DNA of 64,000 bases from assembly GCF_002287135.1 (NCBI RefSeq), contig NZ_NESU01000003.1, forward strand, positions 62,001 through 126,000, in the 5' to 3' direction. This document shows positions 17,464 through 27,957 of this stretch, one piece after another. The stretch is from Helicobacter sp. TUL. GTDB lineage: Bacteria; Campylobacterota; Campylobacteria; Campylobacterales; Helicobacteraceae. The notes under the pieces were generated by a model that was given only the letters and a program-made list of their open reading frames with translations, ran no database searches and was not told where the DNA came from. Each line of letters starts with the position of its first letter. Within the stretch, counting starts at the first letter, position 1. Position numbers and translations under genes: made by a program.

Positions 17464-18320
17464 TGCCACAAAAACCTTGTTTCACACAATATGTCAAAAA
17501 TACAACAAAATTGCAGCGTTTTTTAGATTCACATTATGAGGATTGCAATACCTTAGAGAATCTTAGCACACCAGATCCTATCGTGGTTGTGCGACGCTAC
17601 ACACAACACCCATATTTTGCAGAAATAGCGCTTTTGTGCGCGCTTCTTTCGTATGGTAGCGCCAAGCAAATTGTTGCATTTTTGCATACGCTAGATTTTG
17701 GACTATTAGAGCATACAGGAACACAAACGCATAAGATGCCTTATTATCGTTTCCAAAATGCACAGGATATACAGGCATTGTTTGCAATTTTGCGAGAATG
17801 TATTCGGCGTGGTGGCATTAGAGAAATTTTTGCGCGTGGTGCAGAGAGTGGCTACACGCCTTATAGAATCCTCAATGCAATCTATCATAGCATAGAAACA
17901 TTGCGCGAGATAGCCTTGAATCTTGGCGTTTCTAGTAGGGGTGTGGATTTTGCCATTGGTGCAGAATTGCCCAAAGATATCAGTTTTGGGAAGCATGAAT
18001 ATTTACAAACCTCCACATCTTTGTTTAATCCCAAGGGCAAAAGTCCCCTAAAGCGATGGAATCTCTTTGCGCGATGGCTTGTGCGTAATGATGCGCTAGA
18101 TTTTGGAATTTGGCAAGATATAATTACACCAAGTGAGCTTATTATACCGCTTGATACACATACTTTTGCGGTAGGACAAAAATTAGGACTTCTAAAACGC
18201 AAAACCTATGATCTTGCTGCGGCATTAGAGCTTACCCAATCACTGCAAAAATATTGTCCAGATGATCCCGTGCGTTATGATTTTGCATTGTATAGAATCG
18301 GGCAATCTAGGGCAATCTAA
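17463..18320 (+). CDS. TIGR02757 (DUF2400) family protein
   Basis: 285 residues, soluble. The opening PDPIVVVRRYTQHPYFAEIALLCALLSYGS (about 38-67), RWLVRNDALDFGIW and the closing PLDTHTFAVGQKLGLL are typical of the TIGR02757 family, common in Campylobacterota and Bacteroidetes. The D-T-H plus helix-rich arrangement recalls HhH-GPD DNA glycosylases, but no activity is established. It is translationally coupled to csd4 by a TAATG overlap, which need not imply a shared function. Last nine codons contain a short direct repeat (GGGCAATCTA twice). Confidence 0.85.
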   Translation: MPQKPCFTQYVKNTTKLQRFLDSHYEDCNTLENLSTPDPIVVVRRYTQHPYFAEIALLCALLSYGSAKQIVAFLHTLDFGLLEHTGTQTHKMPYYRFQNAQDIQALFAILRECIRRGGIREIFARGAESGYTPYRILNAIYHSIETLREIALNLGVSSRGVDFAIGAELPKDISFGKHEYLQTSTSLFNPKGKSPLKRWNLFARWLVRNDALDFGIWQDIITPSELIIPLDTHTFAVGQKLGLLKRKTYDLAAALELTQSLQKYCPDDPVRYDFALYRIGQSRAI

Positions 18321-18391
18321 GATTCATAAGTGATGCTTAAAGAATGCTGTATTTAAAGAAAGCGTCTAATGTCGAAATTAAAGTTTTGCGT

Positions 18392-18397
18392 TATAAT
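18392..18397 (+). promoter_or_regulatory. Putative tolB -10 box
   Basis: TATAAT 22 bases before the tolB ATG in a 99-base spacer, with no obvious -35. It would drive tolB and possibly read on into pal. Confidence 0.5.
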
Positions 18398-18419
18398 ACA
18401 TACTTTTTAAGGAGATAAA

Positions 18420-19688
18420 ATGCTAAAACGCTTGCTTGTATGTATTTGTATGTGGAGTTTTTGGGCGCTACCAATGAATGCACTTGATGCAACACTTGAG
18501 ATTGTTACAAGCTCTACAAAACTGCCTTTTATTGTTGTCGAGCATGTCGTGGATAGTAGTGAATATGGACAAAAGATTCTTGCACATCTTGTGGGGGATC
18601 TAAAAGTGAGCAATCATTTTCAGGTAGAAAAAGGCGAGAATGTCAAAGATAAAGATCCAGATTTTCAAGTTTATAAAGATAAAAAAGTCGATCTTGTGGC
18701 GCGCGTGAGTGCGAGTAAAAAAAATGGAACAATTGTAGGGTATTTGGCACTCTATGATGTCCATAGTGGCAAAAAAGTCCTTGAGAAAGAATACACACAA
18801 CCTACCTTAAAACATTATCCATTTGTAGCGCACGAGATGTGTATTGGCATTAATGCTTATGTCCAAGCGCCATCGATAGATTGGATGCGTGAGCTTGTCG
18901 TGCTTTCTAAATATACAACTTCAGGCAGTAGCGTGATTGTTTTGGCGGATTATACGCTTAGCTTTGAGCAAGATATTATACAAGGCGGATTAAATATTTT
19001 CCCAAAATGGGGCAATAAAGAAAAAAGTATCATCTATTTCACACGCTATATCGACAATAAACCCACGATTTTACGCTACCAAATAAGCACGAATACCGCA
19101 GAGGTTCTTTTGCAAAGTGATGGTATGGCGGTGGTTTCAGATGTGAGCAATGATGGGCAAAAATTGCTACTCACACTCACACCAACTAAAAGCGCAGCTG
19201 ATGTGTATCTTTATGAGTTACCAACCAAGAAGCTTAAGAGACTTACGACATTTTCTGGCATTGATGTAGGCGGAAAGTTTATCAATAATGAAAAAGATGT
19301 GGCATTTGTTTCTGATAGATTAGGCTACCCAAATGTTTTTGCCACAAATCTTGATGGGGGCAATGTCGAGCAACTTGTCTTTCATGGGCGCAATAATAGT
19401 GCTGTAGCTAGTTATGACAAATATATCGTATATGCGAGTCGCGAAAGTAATAATGAATTTGGACTTAATACATTTAACCTCTATTTAATCGCTACTAATA
19501 GCGATTTTATACGCCGTCTTACAGAAAAAGGCTCTAATCAAATGCCAACATTTTCAAAAGATGGTAAAAATATTATGTATATTAAAAACACACAAACACA
19601 AAGTGCGTTGGGTATTATCCGATTAGACTACAATAGTAGCTATTTTTTCCCACTTCCACAGGTAAAGATTCAATCTTATGATTGGTAA
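18420..19688 (+). CDS. tolB: Tol-Pal system beta-propeller protein TolB
   Basis: 422 residues, signal peptide to about residue 22 (FWALPMNA). The first half is the alpha/beta domain (about 23-160), the second a WD-like propeller with blades such as FINNEKDVAFVSDRLGYPNVFATN and TFSKDGKNIMYIKN. TolB is periplasmic and binds Pal, helping constrict the outer membrane at division. AAGGAG precedes the ATG. It is followed by pal and cpoB in the usual Tol order, but tolQ, tolR and tolA are not upstream in this window. Confidence 0.93.
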   Translation: MLKRLLVCICMWSFWALPMNALDATLEIVTSSTKLPFIVVEHVVDSSEYGQKILAHLVGDLKVSNHFQVEKGENVKDKDPDFQVYKDKKVDLVARVSASKKNGTIVGYLALYDVHSGKKVLEKEYTQPTLKHYPFVAHEMCIGINAYVQAPSIDWMRELVVLSKYTTSGSSVIVLADYTLSFEQDIIQGGLNIFPKWGNKEKSIIYFTRYIDNKPTILRYQISTNTAEVLLQSDGMAVVSDVSNDGQKLLLTLTPTKSAADVYLYELPTKKLKRLTTFSGIDVGGKFINNEKDVAFVSDRLGYPNVFATNLDGGNVEQLVFHGRNNSAVASYDKYIVYASRESNNEFGLNTFNLYLIATNSDFIRRLTEKGSNQMPTFSKDGKNIMYIKNTQTQSALGIIRLDYNSSYFFPLPQVKIQSYDW

Positions 19689-19689
19689 T

Positions 19690-19718
19690 TTGACTTACAA
19701 ATCTTTAAAGGCTATAAT
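19690..19718 (+). promoter_or_regulatory. Consensus-like promoter of pal
   Basis: TTGACT (19690-19695) and TATAAT (19713-19718) are 17 bases apart, close to the textbook sigma-70 promoter. Such a clear -35 box is unusual for Helicobacter. It lies just after the tolB stop and gives pal its own strong transcription. Confidence 0.65.
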
Positions 19719-19749
19719 TAGCTAAGATCTCAAAGATTAAGGAGTAGTC

Positions 19750-20301
19750 ATGAAAAAAGTTCATATTGTTGGTTTCTTTGGAGCATTTTTGTTGTTAGTG
19801 ATGAGTGGTTGTGGAGATGATACTAAGGTCTCTAGCGGTGGTAGCGGTGCTATAGCGGTGCAGGGGCAAGATGCTTCTACGACACCTGTAATTGTTTCAC
19901 CAGATGGCAATAGTTTTGGGGCAGACACAACAAGTGGTAGAAATAGTGATAATTTTGTCCAGCTTGATAAAAATAGTTTGCCAACAATCCTTTTTGGGTT
20001 TGATAAATACACAATTGCAGATGATATGCTTGCAAACATCGATCAAGCCGCAAATGCGCTTAAGCAATCAGGTGCAAAAATAGTTTTAGAGGGCAATACC
20101 GATTCTTTTGGATCTGATGAGTATAACTTTGCACTTGGTAAAAAACGCGCAGATGCCGTGAGAAATGCTCTTGAAGTGCGTGGTGTAGATTCTAAAAACA
20201 TTTCTACTGTTACATATGGTGAAAGCAAACCTGTTTGCACACAGGCTACACAAGAATGCTACAAAGCTAATAGACGCGTTAATTTTAAAGTCGCGCAATA
20301 A
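19750..20301 (+). CDS. pal: Peptidoglycan-associated lipoprotein Pal
   Basis: 183 residues. Lipoprotein signal with lipobox VMSGC (Cys21), a Gly/Ser/Thr-rich linker to about residue 70, and an OmpA-like peptidoglycan-binding domain (about 75-183) with LEGNTDSFGSDEYNFALGKK and RRVNFKV. Pal anchors the outer membrane to peptidoglycan and partners TolB. RBS AAGGAG. Two Cys in the last 25 residues (CTQATQEC) could form a disulfide. Confidence 0.96.
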   Translation: MKKVHIVGFFGAFLLLVMSGCGDDTKVSSGGSGAIAVQGQDASTTPVIVSPDGNSFGADTTSGRNSDNFVQLDKNSLPTILFGFDKYTIADDMLANIDQAANALKQSGAKIVLEGNTDSFGSDEYNFALGKKRADAVRNALEVRGVDSKNISTVTYGESKPVCTQATQECYKANRRVNFKVAQ

Positions 20302-20321
20302 TTTTTTCACAAAGAAGCACA

Positions 20322-21167
20322 ATGAAATATTGCATTTCTCTTTTGCTTCTTTTGTGGGTTTGTTATGGAGCTAGTGAGCCTTCAGCGTTTGAAAAACAAA
20401 GTGGCGCAACAAAAAGGGATCTCTCCAATCTGCAAAGTATCACACAAAACCTATTAAATCTTACAACACAAATTAAAGCACAGCAAGAAACTCTCACCCA
20501 ATCTCAAGAGGGGTTAATGAGTTTGTATGAATCACAACATCAAAAACTCCAAACTACTATCCAACAAAATACCGCCAATACACAAGATCTTGAGAATCTA
20601 AAAACCGAAGTGGCGACACTTAAGACTTTGTTGCAAGATCAAGGCAAACAGATTGCAGATTTAGATTCTAAAATGCAAGAAATTCATGCGCTTACCCTTA
20701 AGACACAAGAGAATATCCTTCAAGAGCTTGAAAAATTAAACAATATCGAGACTAAGGGTGCAAAGAAACAAGCTGAAGATTCACAAAAGAATCTAGTAAA
20801 GTTTGACAAAAACAAGAGTGCCGAACTTTTTGCCCAAGGTAAGGAATTCATAACCAAAAAGCAATATAAATCCGCCAAAGATATTATGTTATGGCTCAAA
20901 GACAATAAATACAAGACACCAGAAGTAACCTTTTATTTGGGTGAAATTGCGTATTTGCAAAAAGATTACCATTTGGCGATTAAATATTACAAGGCAAGTG
21001 TTGCTCTTAGTGATAGTGGTGCGTATATGCCTACGCTTTTGCTACATACAGCCCTTTGTTTCAAGGGGATTAAAGATATGCCAAACTATAATTCTTTCTT
21101 GGAAGTCTTAATAGCGACATATCCACAGAGTAAAGAGGCTGCACAAGCCAAAGAACTTAAACGATAA
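20322..21167 (+). CDS. cpoB: Tol-Pal system protein CpoB (YbgF)
   Basis: 281 residues: signal peptide (about 1-16), a long Gln/Leu-rich coiled coil (about 25-150) and three TPR-like repeats (about 165-281; KSAKDIMLWLKDNKY, YLGEIAYLQKDYHLAIKYYK, KEAAQAKEL). This is the architecture of CpoB, which couples Tol action to peptidoglycan synthesis. It is 20 bases after pal, likely in the same transcript. The coiled coil is longer than in E. coli. Confidence 0.88.
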   Translation: MKYCISLLLLLWVCYGASEPSAFEKQSGATKRDLSNLQSITQNLLNLTTQIKAQQETLTQSQEGLMSLYESQHQKLQTTIQQNTANTQDLENLKTEVATLKTLLQDQGKQIADLDSKMQEIHALTLKTQENILQELEKLNNIETKGAKKQAEDSQKNLVKFDKNKSAELFAQGKEFITKKQYKSAKDIMLWLKDNKYKTPEVTFYLGEIAYLQKDYHLAIKYYKASVALSDSGAYMPTLLLHTALCFKGIKDMPNYNSFLEVLIATYPQSKEAAQAKELKR

Positions 21168-21177
21168 AGGAATACAA

Positions 21178-21729
21178 ATGATTACACAAAATAAGGTTGT
21201 GAGCATAGAATACGAAGTATCAGATGCACAAAACAATGAGGTTATAGATTCTAACAAAGATGGCACACCGCTAGAATTTCTTGTAGGTGCAAATCAGATT
21301 ATTAGTGGTTTAGAAAATGCTCTTATGGGGGCAAAATCTGGAGATAAACTCTCTATAGAAGTTAAGCCAGAAGATGCGTATGGAATCTATCAAGCAGATT
21401 TAATCCAAGAACTTGCACGCGATCAATTTGAAGGAATCGATCTTAGAGTTGGTATGACACTTTTTGGGCAAAGTGATGATGGACAAACTGCACAAGTGAT
21501 TGTAAAAGATTTTAATGATCAAGTTGTGATTATTGATTACAATCACCCATTGGCAGGAAAAACACTCAACTTTAATGTTAGTGTGTTAGATGTGCGTGAT
21601 GCAACAGAAATGGAAATTTTGCAAGGCGGTGTAGGCGGAGGCTGTGGTTGCGGAACTGGCGGTGGTCATCACCATCATCATGATAATGGCGGTGGTTGCT
21701 GTGGCGGAGGCTGTGGCTGCGGACATTAA
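21178..21729 (+). CDS. slyD: FKBP-type peptidyl-prolyl isomerase SlyD
   Basis: 183 residues. NKVVSIEYEVSDA and PLEFLVGANQIISGLENALM (about 30-50) are the FKBP core, with the insert-in-flap domain about 70-130. The C-terminal 40 residues are a metal-binding tail of Gly, Cys and His, including five His in a row and two GCGCG blocks. SlyD is a prolyl isomerase and chaperone, and in E. coli and H. pylori a nickel supplier for hydrogenase and urease maturation. The tail here is more Cys-rich than a simple His tail. It follows cpoB by 10 bases. Confidence 0.93.
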   Translation: MITQNKVVSIEYEVSDAQNNEVIDSNKDGTPLEFLVGANQIISGLENALMGAKSGDKLSIEVKPEDAYGIYQADLIQELARDQFEGIDLRVGMTLFGQSDDGQTAQVIVKDFNDQVVIIDYNHPLAGKTLNFNVSVLDVRDATEMEILQGGVGGGCGCGTGGGHHHHHDNGGGCCGGGCGCGH

Positions 21730-21812
21730 TCGGTTTGCTTGGCGACTAAAGACTTTGTGAGCAAGTTTTCTAACAAAAAGCATCTCGCAAAGATTTTTGG
21801 ATTGCCCCAAAG

Positions 21813-21843
21813 CATCTTAGAATCTTGCTAAGATTCTAAGATG
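21813..21843. terminator. Long perfect hairpin between slyD and mnmA
   Basis: Perfect 14-bp stem, left arm CATCTTAGAATCTT (21813-21826), loop GCT, right arm AAGATTCTAAGATG (21830-21843). It lies between convergent slyD and mnmA and ends 8 bases from the mnmA stop. Both arms contain the AGAWTCT word. There is no long T-run, so bidirectional termination is likely but not certain. Confidence 0.65.
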
Positions 21844-21850
21844 TATGTAA

Positions 21851-22885
21851 TTATATAATGACACCTCCACCAAGCACAACATCACCATCATACACTACAA
21901 GTGCTTGCCCTTTTGCTACCCCATAAGCACTCTCTTGTAATTTGGCAGTGATAATGTTATTTTCTATGCTAATGTGTGCCTTGATTGGCGCGGATCGATA
22001 GCGTATCTTAACTTCATATAATTCTTTAGTAAGTGGTATAGTAAGCGATTTATTTGTTGCATACACTATGTTTGTTTGTAATTCTTCTTTGCTACCGACA
22101 ATAAGTTCATTTTTTTCTGGATTAATACCCATAACATAATGTGGTGTGTGCGCACCAAAGACCTTAAAGCCTTTGCGTTTGCCAATGGTGTATTGCATAT
22201 AGCCATTATGTTCTCCCACTACCTCGCCTTGTGCATTACGCACTATACCTGTTTGTTCTACTTGCTCGTGTTTTTTAAGCACATCAATATAATCCGTTTC
22301 CACAAAGCAGATTTCTTGAGAATCTTTATATGTTTCTAGTGTCCCCAAAAATGGCAGAATCTGCAATGCTGTAGGTTTAATTTCAACCTTCAAGCTATCG
22401 CCTAGCGGGAAAATAATGCAATCTAGTGCCTCTTGTGGCAACGCATAAAGAAAATAGCTTTGATCTTTGCTTGTATCGCGCGCTTTAGCTATACGATTGA
22501 TACCATTGTATTGCGTGATTTTGGCATAGTGTCCTGTAGCTATATATTCACAACCCAATTTTTTTGCTTCTTGGAGGGCTAGACCAAATTTAATAAGTGG
22601 ATTGCAAAGTGTGCATGGATTTGGGGTTTCGCCACGCTTGTAGGCATTCACAAACTCATCATACACGATTGCTTTGAATTCTGATTGGGCTTGTAAAACA
22701 TGAAATTCTATATCCAATTCTTTACTAACTTTTTGGCAGTTACCAATAAAAACCTCGTGTTTCGCCTCTTTGTCGTGGAGTTTGAGATATATTCCTATGA
22801 CTTCATAACCTTGAGATTTGAGCAGATACGCGCAATATGAGCTATCTACACCGCCACTCATGAGAAGTGCTACTTTTTTTGCCAT
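21851..22885 (-). CDS. mnmA: tRNA-specific 2-thiouridylase MnmA
   Basis: 344 residues from ATG 22885, chosen because AAAGGAA precedes it and [20 protein letters not shown] (the PP-loop SGGVDSS) then starts at the usual distance. MnmA thiolates U34 of Lys, Glu and Gln tRNAs. The catalytic Cys pair is TPNPCTLCN and SQEICFVE, and [15 protein letters not shown] is the conserved RDxxKDQSYFL motif. An upstream in-frame Met (22921) would give 12 AT-rich extra residues without RBS. Transcribed away from the hisZ-purA operon. Confidence 0.95.
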   Translation of the reverse strand: MAKKVALLMSGGVDSSYCAYLLKSQGYEVIGIYLKLHDKEAKHEVFIGNCQKVSKELDIEFHVLQAQSEFKAIVYDEFVNAYKRGETPNPCTLCNPLIKFGLALQEAKKLGCEYIATGHYAKITQYNGINRIAKARDTSKDQSYFLYALPQEALDCIIFPLGDSLKVEIKPTALQILPFLGTLETYKDSQEICFVETDYIDVLKKHEQVEQTGIVRNAQGEVVGEHNGYMQYTIGKRKGFKVFGAHTPHYVMGINPEKNELIVGSKEELQTNIVYATNKSLTIPLTKELYEVKIRYRSAPIKAHISIENNIITAKLQESAYGVAKGQALVVYDGDVVLGGGVII

Positions 22886-22971
22886 ATGTTTCCTTTTGAT
22901 AATGTGAATTAAATTTGGCATTGTAGGGAGTTAAGGTAAATTGTTAATTGATGTTTAAAGTGTGCGTGTGT

Positions 22972-22977
22972 TATAAT
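22972..22977 (+). promoter_or_regulatory. Putative -10 box of the hisZ-like/purA operon
   Basis: TATAAT 27 bases before the TTG start at 23004, in the spacer divergent from mnmA. No clear -35. It may drive the whole run to infB, where gaps are at most about 19 bases. Confidence 0.5.
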
Positions 22978-23003
22978 CGCAACTTTTAGCTAAAGGATGA
23001 GGA

Positions 23004-25117
<2,114 letters not shown>

Positions 25118-25126
25118 GGAGAGATT

Positions 25127-25540
25127 GTGAAAACAAAATTTAGTGCTATCCTTGATATACGCTATAAGGCACTACAAAGTCATGAGCGTAAAATGATGCA
25201 ACACAATCTCCTTATTACACAAAAACAAGCCGAAATTGACGCATTTATGCGCGATGTGGGTGAGGTGCATTTCCCAAAAAGTGGGGATTTTGGCGCTTAT
25301 ATCGCTCTTGCAGATACAAGAGATAGGCTTTTGACGCATATCGATGGGCTTCATAGTGAGCTTTCTCAATTAAAGGCTCAAGCAAAAGCTTTGCGTGAAG
25401 AATACAAACATATTTCTATCGAATATGAAAAAATCAAATACCTTGATACCAAAGAGCAAGAATCAAGACTTAAACTTCTTAAGACTTTAGGGGACAAAGA
25501 GTTTGATGAAATTTCTGTCTTACTTCATCGCAGGAGGTAA
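25127..25540 (+). CDS. FliJ-like flagellar export chaperone
   Basis: 137 residues, almost entirely coiled coil with no membrane segment. FliJ proteins are about 140-residue helical hairpins that escort export substrates and stimulate the FliI ATPase. In H. pylori the gene right after purA (HP0256) is a FliJ homologue of the same size. The start is GTG at 25127 with AAGGAGAG upstream. Sequence motifs are weak, so the call depends on length, coiled coil and synteny. The stop is 6 bases before the motE-like start. Confidence 0.7.
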   Translation: MKTKFSAILDIRYKALQSHERKMMQHNLLITQKQAEIDAFMRDVGEVHFPKSGDFGAYIALADTRDRLLTHIDGLHSELSQLKAQAKALREEYKHISIEYEKIKYLDTKEQESRLKLLKTLGDKEFDEISVLLHRRR

Positions 25541-25546
25541 TGGAGC

Positions 25547-26308
25547 GTGAAGCGAGTTGTTTTGTTGCTAATGGTGTTTTGTAGTGTTGGAATGACAGCC
25601 AATGAGAGCAAACAAACCCAAACACAATTACTTGATTGTAATATCATATTTGATCAGCGCAAAGATGAGATTCGCCAAGAGCTTCAAGCCATAGATGAGC
25701 GTCAGCAAGCACTCCAAGTTTTTCAAAATGCTACACAGGTGCTTTTGGAAGAAAAAAGCCGCAAACTTAGTGAGCAAGAATCTAGCATTAATGAAAAGAT
25801 TCTGGAATTTCAAAAAGCAAAAGAACAGGCAAAAGCAGAGTTTCAAAAATCCCAAGAACAAGCCGAGCTTGATATGAAGGCGCGTGAAGAATATATTCAA
25901 GATCTTATAGCCAAGAATGAAGAAATTTTGCGCAAGATGAAAAAGGGTAGTGATGATAAAGTCACACAAAGTTACCAACAGATGAAAGAGGGCAAATCCG
26001 CAGCGATTTTTGAGCAAATGCCCGAACAAGAAGTTGTAGAAATTTTATCAAGTATGGATTCTAAAGATGTGAGTAAGATTCTCGCTAAAATGGACGCCCA
26101 AAAAGCTGCAAATATCACACAAAAAATGCGCCAACCACAAGGCGAACAAGCCACAAATCTTCCACCATTACCACAAACCCCAAAGGCTCCGCAAGAATTT
26201 ATAGATTCACTTGAATCCACACAAGAATCCACACAGGCAGATTCACAACCTAAGGATTTGCAATCTGATGATGTGCAGCCTGAGAATATACCCCAAGATT
26301 CTAATTAA
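25547..26308 (+). CDS. MotE-like periplasmic protein with MgtE-N-like domain
   Basis: 253 residues. Signal peptide (about 1-17), long coiled coil (about 35-130), an MgtE N-domain-like segment AAIFEQMPEQEVVEILSSMD and ILAKMDAQKAANITQKM (about 140-185), then a disordered Gln/Ser/Pro tail. MotE-type proteins support the flagellar motor stator in the periplasm, and the gene follows fliJ as in H. pylori (HP0257). Start GTG 25547, with AGGAGG 10 bases before. An ATG at 25540 is out of frame. Confidence 0.72.
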   Translation: MKRVVLLLMVFCSVGMTANESKQTQTQLLDCNIIFDQRKDEIRQELQAIDERQQALQVFQNATQVLLEEKSRKLSEQESSINEKILEFQKAKEQAKAEFQKSQEQAELDMKAREEYIQDLIAKNEEILRKMKKGSDDKVTQSYQQMKEGKSAAIFEQMPEQEVVEILSSMDSKDVSKILAKMDAQKAANITQKMRQPQGEQATNLPPLPQTPKAPQEFIDSLESTQESTQADSQPKDLQSDDVQPENIPQDSN

Positions 26309-26318
26309 GAGTATGTGT

Positions 26319-26804
26319 ATGCAGAGATATTCTTTGGTGATTGTTAGTGTCAATGAGCCACTTTTAGCGGGAATCTACACAAAAAACATATCATCTAGCA
26401 ATCCAGAATCCGAAGGTATGGAGTTGCAAGAAACATATAGATTCTATGGTCATACGACACACGCCCTCAATGAACTCTTTAGCACACTTTTTGCTAAAGG
26501 GGTGGAGATAGAACATATGTATTATGCGCGTGGTCCCGGACGCTTTAGTGCGCTTAAAGCCACGCATATTTATTTGCATACCCTCGCTCTTACTAAGGGT
26601 TATAGGCTTTATAGCACCTCAAGTTTTGCGTTTAATAATGCAAATCCTATTCACGCTTTTGCAAATAAGTATTTTGTCTTGCGTGATGATGAGATTTTGC
26701 TAGAGACACAATGTGAGGCGGTAGAATTTAGATTGCCAAAGGTTTTGTATTCTAAGGATTTTTCGTGTGACAACACGCCTTTGTATATTTTACCAGTGGT
26801 ATAA
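26319..26804 (+). CDS. tsaB: tRNA threonylcarbamoyladenosine protein TsaB (short form)
   Basis: About 161 residues from ATG 26319 (ATG 26313 also possible); AAGAG precedes it. YARGPGRFSALKATHIYLHT (about 68-87) is the counterpart of GPGSFTGLRIG in TsaB/YeaZ, and YRLYSTSSF follows as in the family. TsaB scaffolds TsaD in making t6A in tRNAs that read ANN codons. It lacks most of the second subdomain, as in other Campylobacterota, versus about 230 residues in E. coli. The frame can extend to 26211 over the motE 3' end, but that part is unrelated. Confidence 0.8.
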   Translation: MQRYSLVIVSVNEPLLAGIYTKNISSSNPESEGMELQETYRFYGHTTHALNELFSTLFAKGVEIEHMYYARGPGRFSALKATHIYLHTLALTKGYRLYSTSSFAFNNANPIHAFANKYFVLRDDEILLETQCEAVEFRLPKVLYSKDFSCDNTPLYILPVV

Positions 26805-26815
26805 ATGGAGTAACA

Positions 26816-27712
26816 ATGAAGATTATTGTCCCTGCTACAAGCGCAAATCTTGGTCCAGGCTTTGATTCTTTGGGGTTGGCATTAGGCTTATATAACAAGA
26901 TTCAAATTACCCCTGCACACATTACAAGTATCCAAATTGTGGGTGAGGGTGAGCATTATGTGAAGTTGAAAGTTGATAATGTGTTTGTGAAAATTTTTTC
27001 ACAGATTCTAGAACGCTATGATAGAGGGGCGCATTGTAAATTTTTGTTTGAAAATGCCATACCAGTATCGCGTGGTTTGGGGTCGAGTTCGGCTGTGATT
27101 GTAAGTGCGATTTATGCTGCACTCACATATGTTGGAGAAGCCATTGATAAACAAAAAATCTTAAATTTGGCTATAGAGTATGAAAATCATCCAGATAATA
27201 TTACTCCAGCAGTTTTTGGTGGTTTTAATGTCGCGATTTTGGAACATTATGGCAACAAGATTCAATCCCAAAATGTTGTGCATATGCATACAGACATTCC
27301 TGATAGTGTGTGTGCTGTGGTAGCCATACCTACACGCACTATGTCTACCAAGCACTCTCGCAAGGCATTGCCAAAATACTATAGCCTAAAGGATTGTGTG
27401 TTTAATCTCTCGCATTCTTCACTTCTTAGTGCGGCATTTTTTCAAAGGGATTGGGAAAAATTGCGTTTGGCAAGTAGGGATAGGATTCACCAAAATACGC
27501 GTATGAAAGCCCTGCCTATGCTTTTTGCCTTGCAAAAAACCGCGCTAGAGCATGGCGCGCTACTAAGCACACTAAGTGGTAGCGGATCGTCATTTTTAAA
27601 TATATGCTATAGAGATGATAGCAAAAAACTTGCAAGTGTGTTGGCAAAAAAATTCCCACAATGTCGCATTCTTGAGTTGGGGTTTGATAATATGGGTGTT
27701 AGAGAATTTTAA
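26816..27712 (+). CDS. thrB: Homoserine kinase
   Basis: 298 residues, GHMP kinase. VPATSANLGPGFDSLGLALG is the N-terminal block, PVSRGLGSSSAVIVSA the phosphate-binding motif 2, and LSGSGSSFLNICY the motif 3. ThrB phosphorylates homoserine for threonine synthesis. In H. pylori thrB also lies just before ylxR-infB. Spacing of 11 bases to tsaB supports one transcript. Length normal. Confidence 0.94.
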   Translation: MKIIVPATSANLGPGFDSLGLALGLYNKIQITPAHITSIQIVGEGEHYVKLKVDNVFVKIFSQILERYDRGAHCKFLFENAIPVSRGLGSSSAVIVSAIYAALTYVGEAIDKQKILNLAIEYENHPDNITPAVFGGFNVAILEHYGNKIQSQNVVHMHTDIPDSVCAVVAIPTRTMSTKHSRKALPKYYSLKDCVFNLSHSSLLSAAFFQRDWEKLRLASRDRIHQNTRMKALPMLFALQKTALEHGALLSTLSGSGSSFLNICYRDDSKKLASVLAKKFPQCRILELGFDNMGVREF

Positions 27713-27730
27713 CTAGAATGTTGGTATAAT

Positions 27731-27952
27731 GTGAGAAATCCTAAACAAACAAGAATGTGCGTGGCGTGTAGGGGCAGATTTTTGCAACACACACTTCAAA
27801 GATTCCAAGTTACGCAAAATACTTTATGTGTATTTAGTGGTGTTGGTAGGAGTTTTTATATTTGTGCACAATGCTATCAAGATCCAAAGGCATTGCGTGG
27901 TGTTATGAAGCGTTATAATATACAGCAAATTACAGAATCTAAAGGAGTATAG
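27731..27952 (+). CDS. ylxR: YlxR-like RNA-binding protein (DUF448)
   Basis: 73 residues, GTG start at 27731 directly before RNPKQTRMCVACRGRF, which matches the DUF448 opening R-x-C-xxC. GRSFYICAQCYQDPKALRGVMKR closes it with the C-xx-C half and basic helix. YlxR is a small nucleoid/RNA-binding protein found before infB in most bacteria. Here too it is 5 bases before infB. Confidence 0.85.
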   Translation: MRNPKQTRMCVACRGRFLQHTLQRFQVTQNTLCVFSGVGRSFYICAQCYQDPKALRGVMKRYNIQQITESKGV

Positions 27953-27957
27953 TAGAT

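Noticed and set aside
18300-18320. Duplicate GGGCAATCTA at the end of the TIGR02757 gene as a frameshift or slipped-strand site
   Set aside because: The repeat unit falls across the stop codon and the frame closes normally; it looks like a harmless small duplication.
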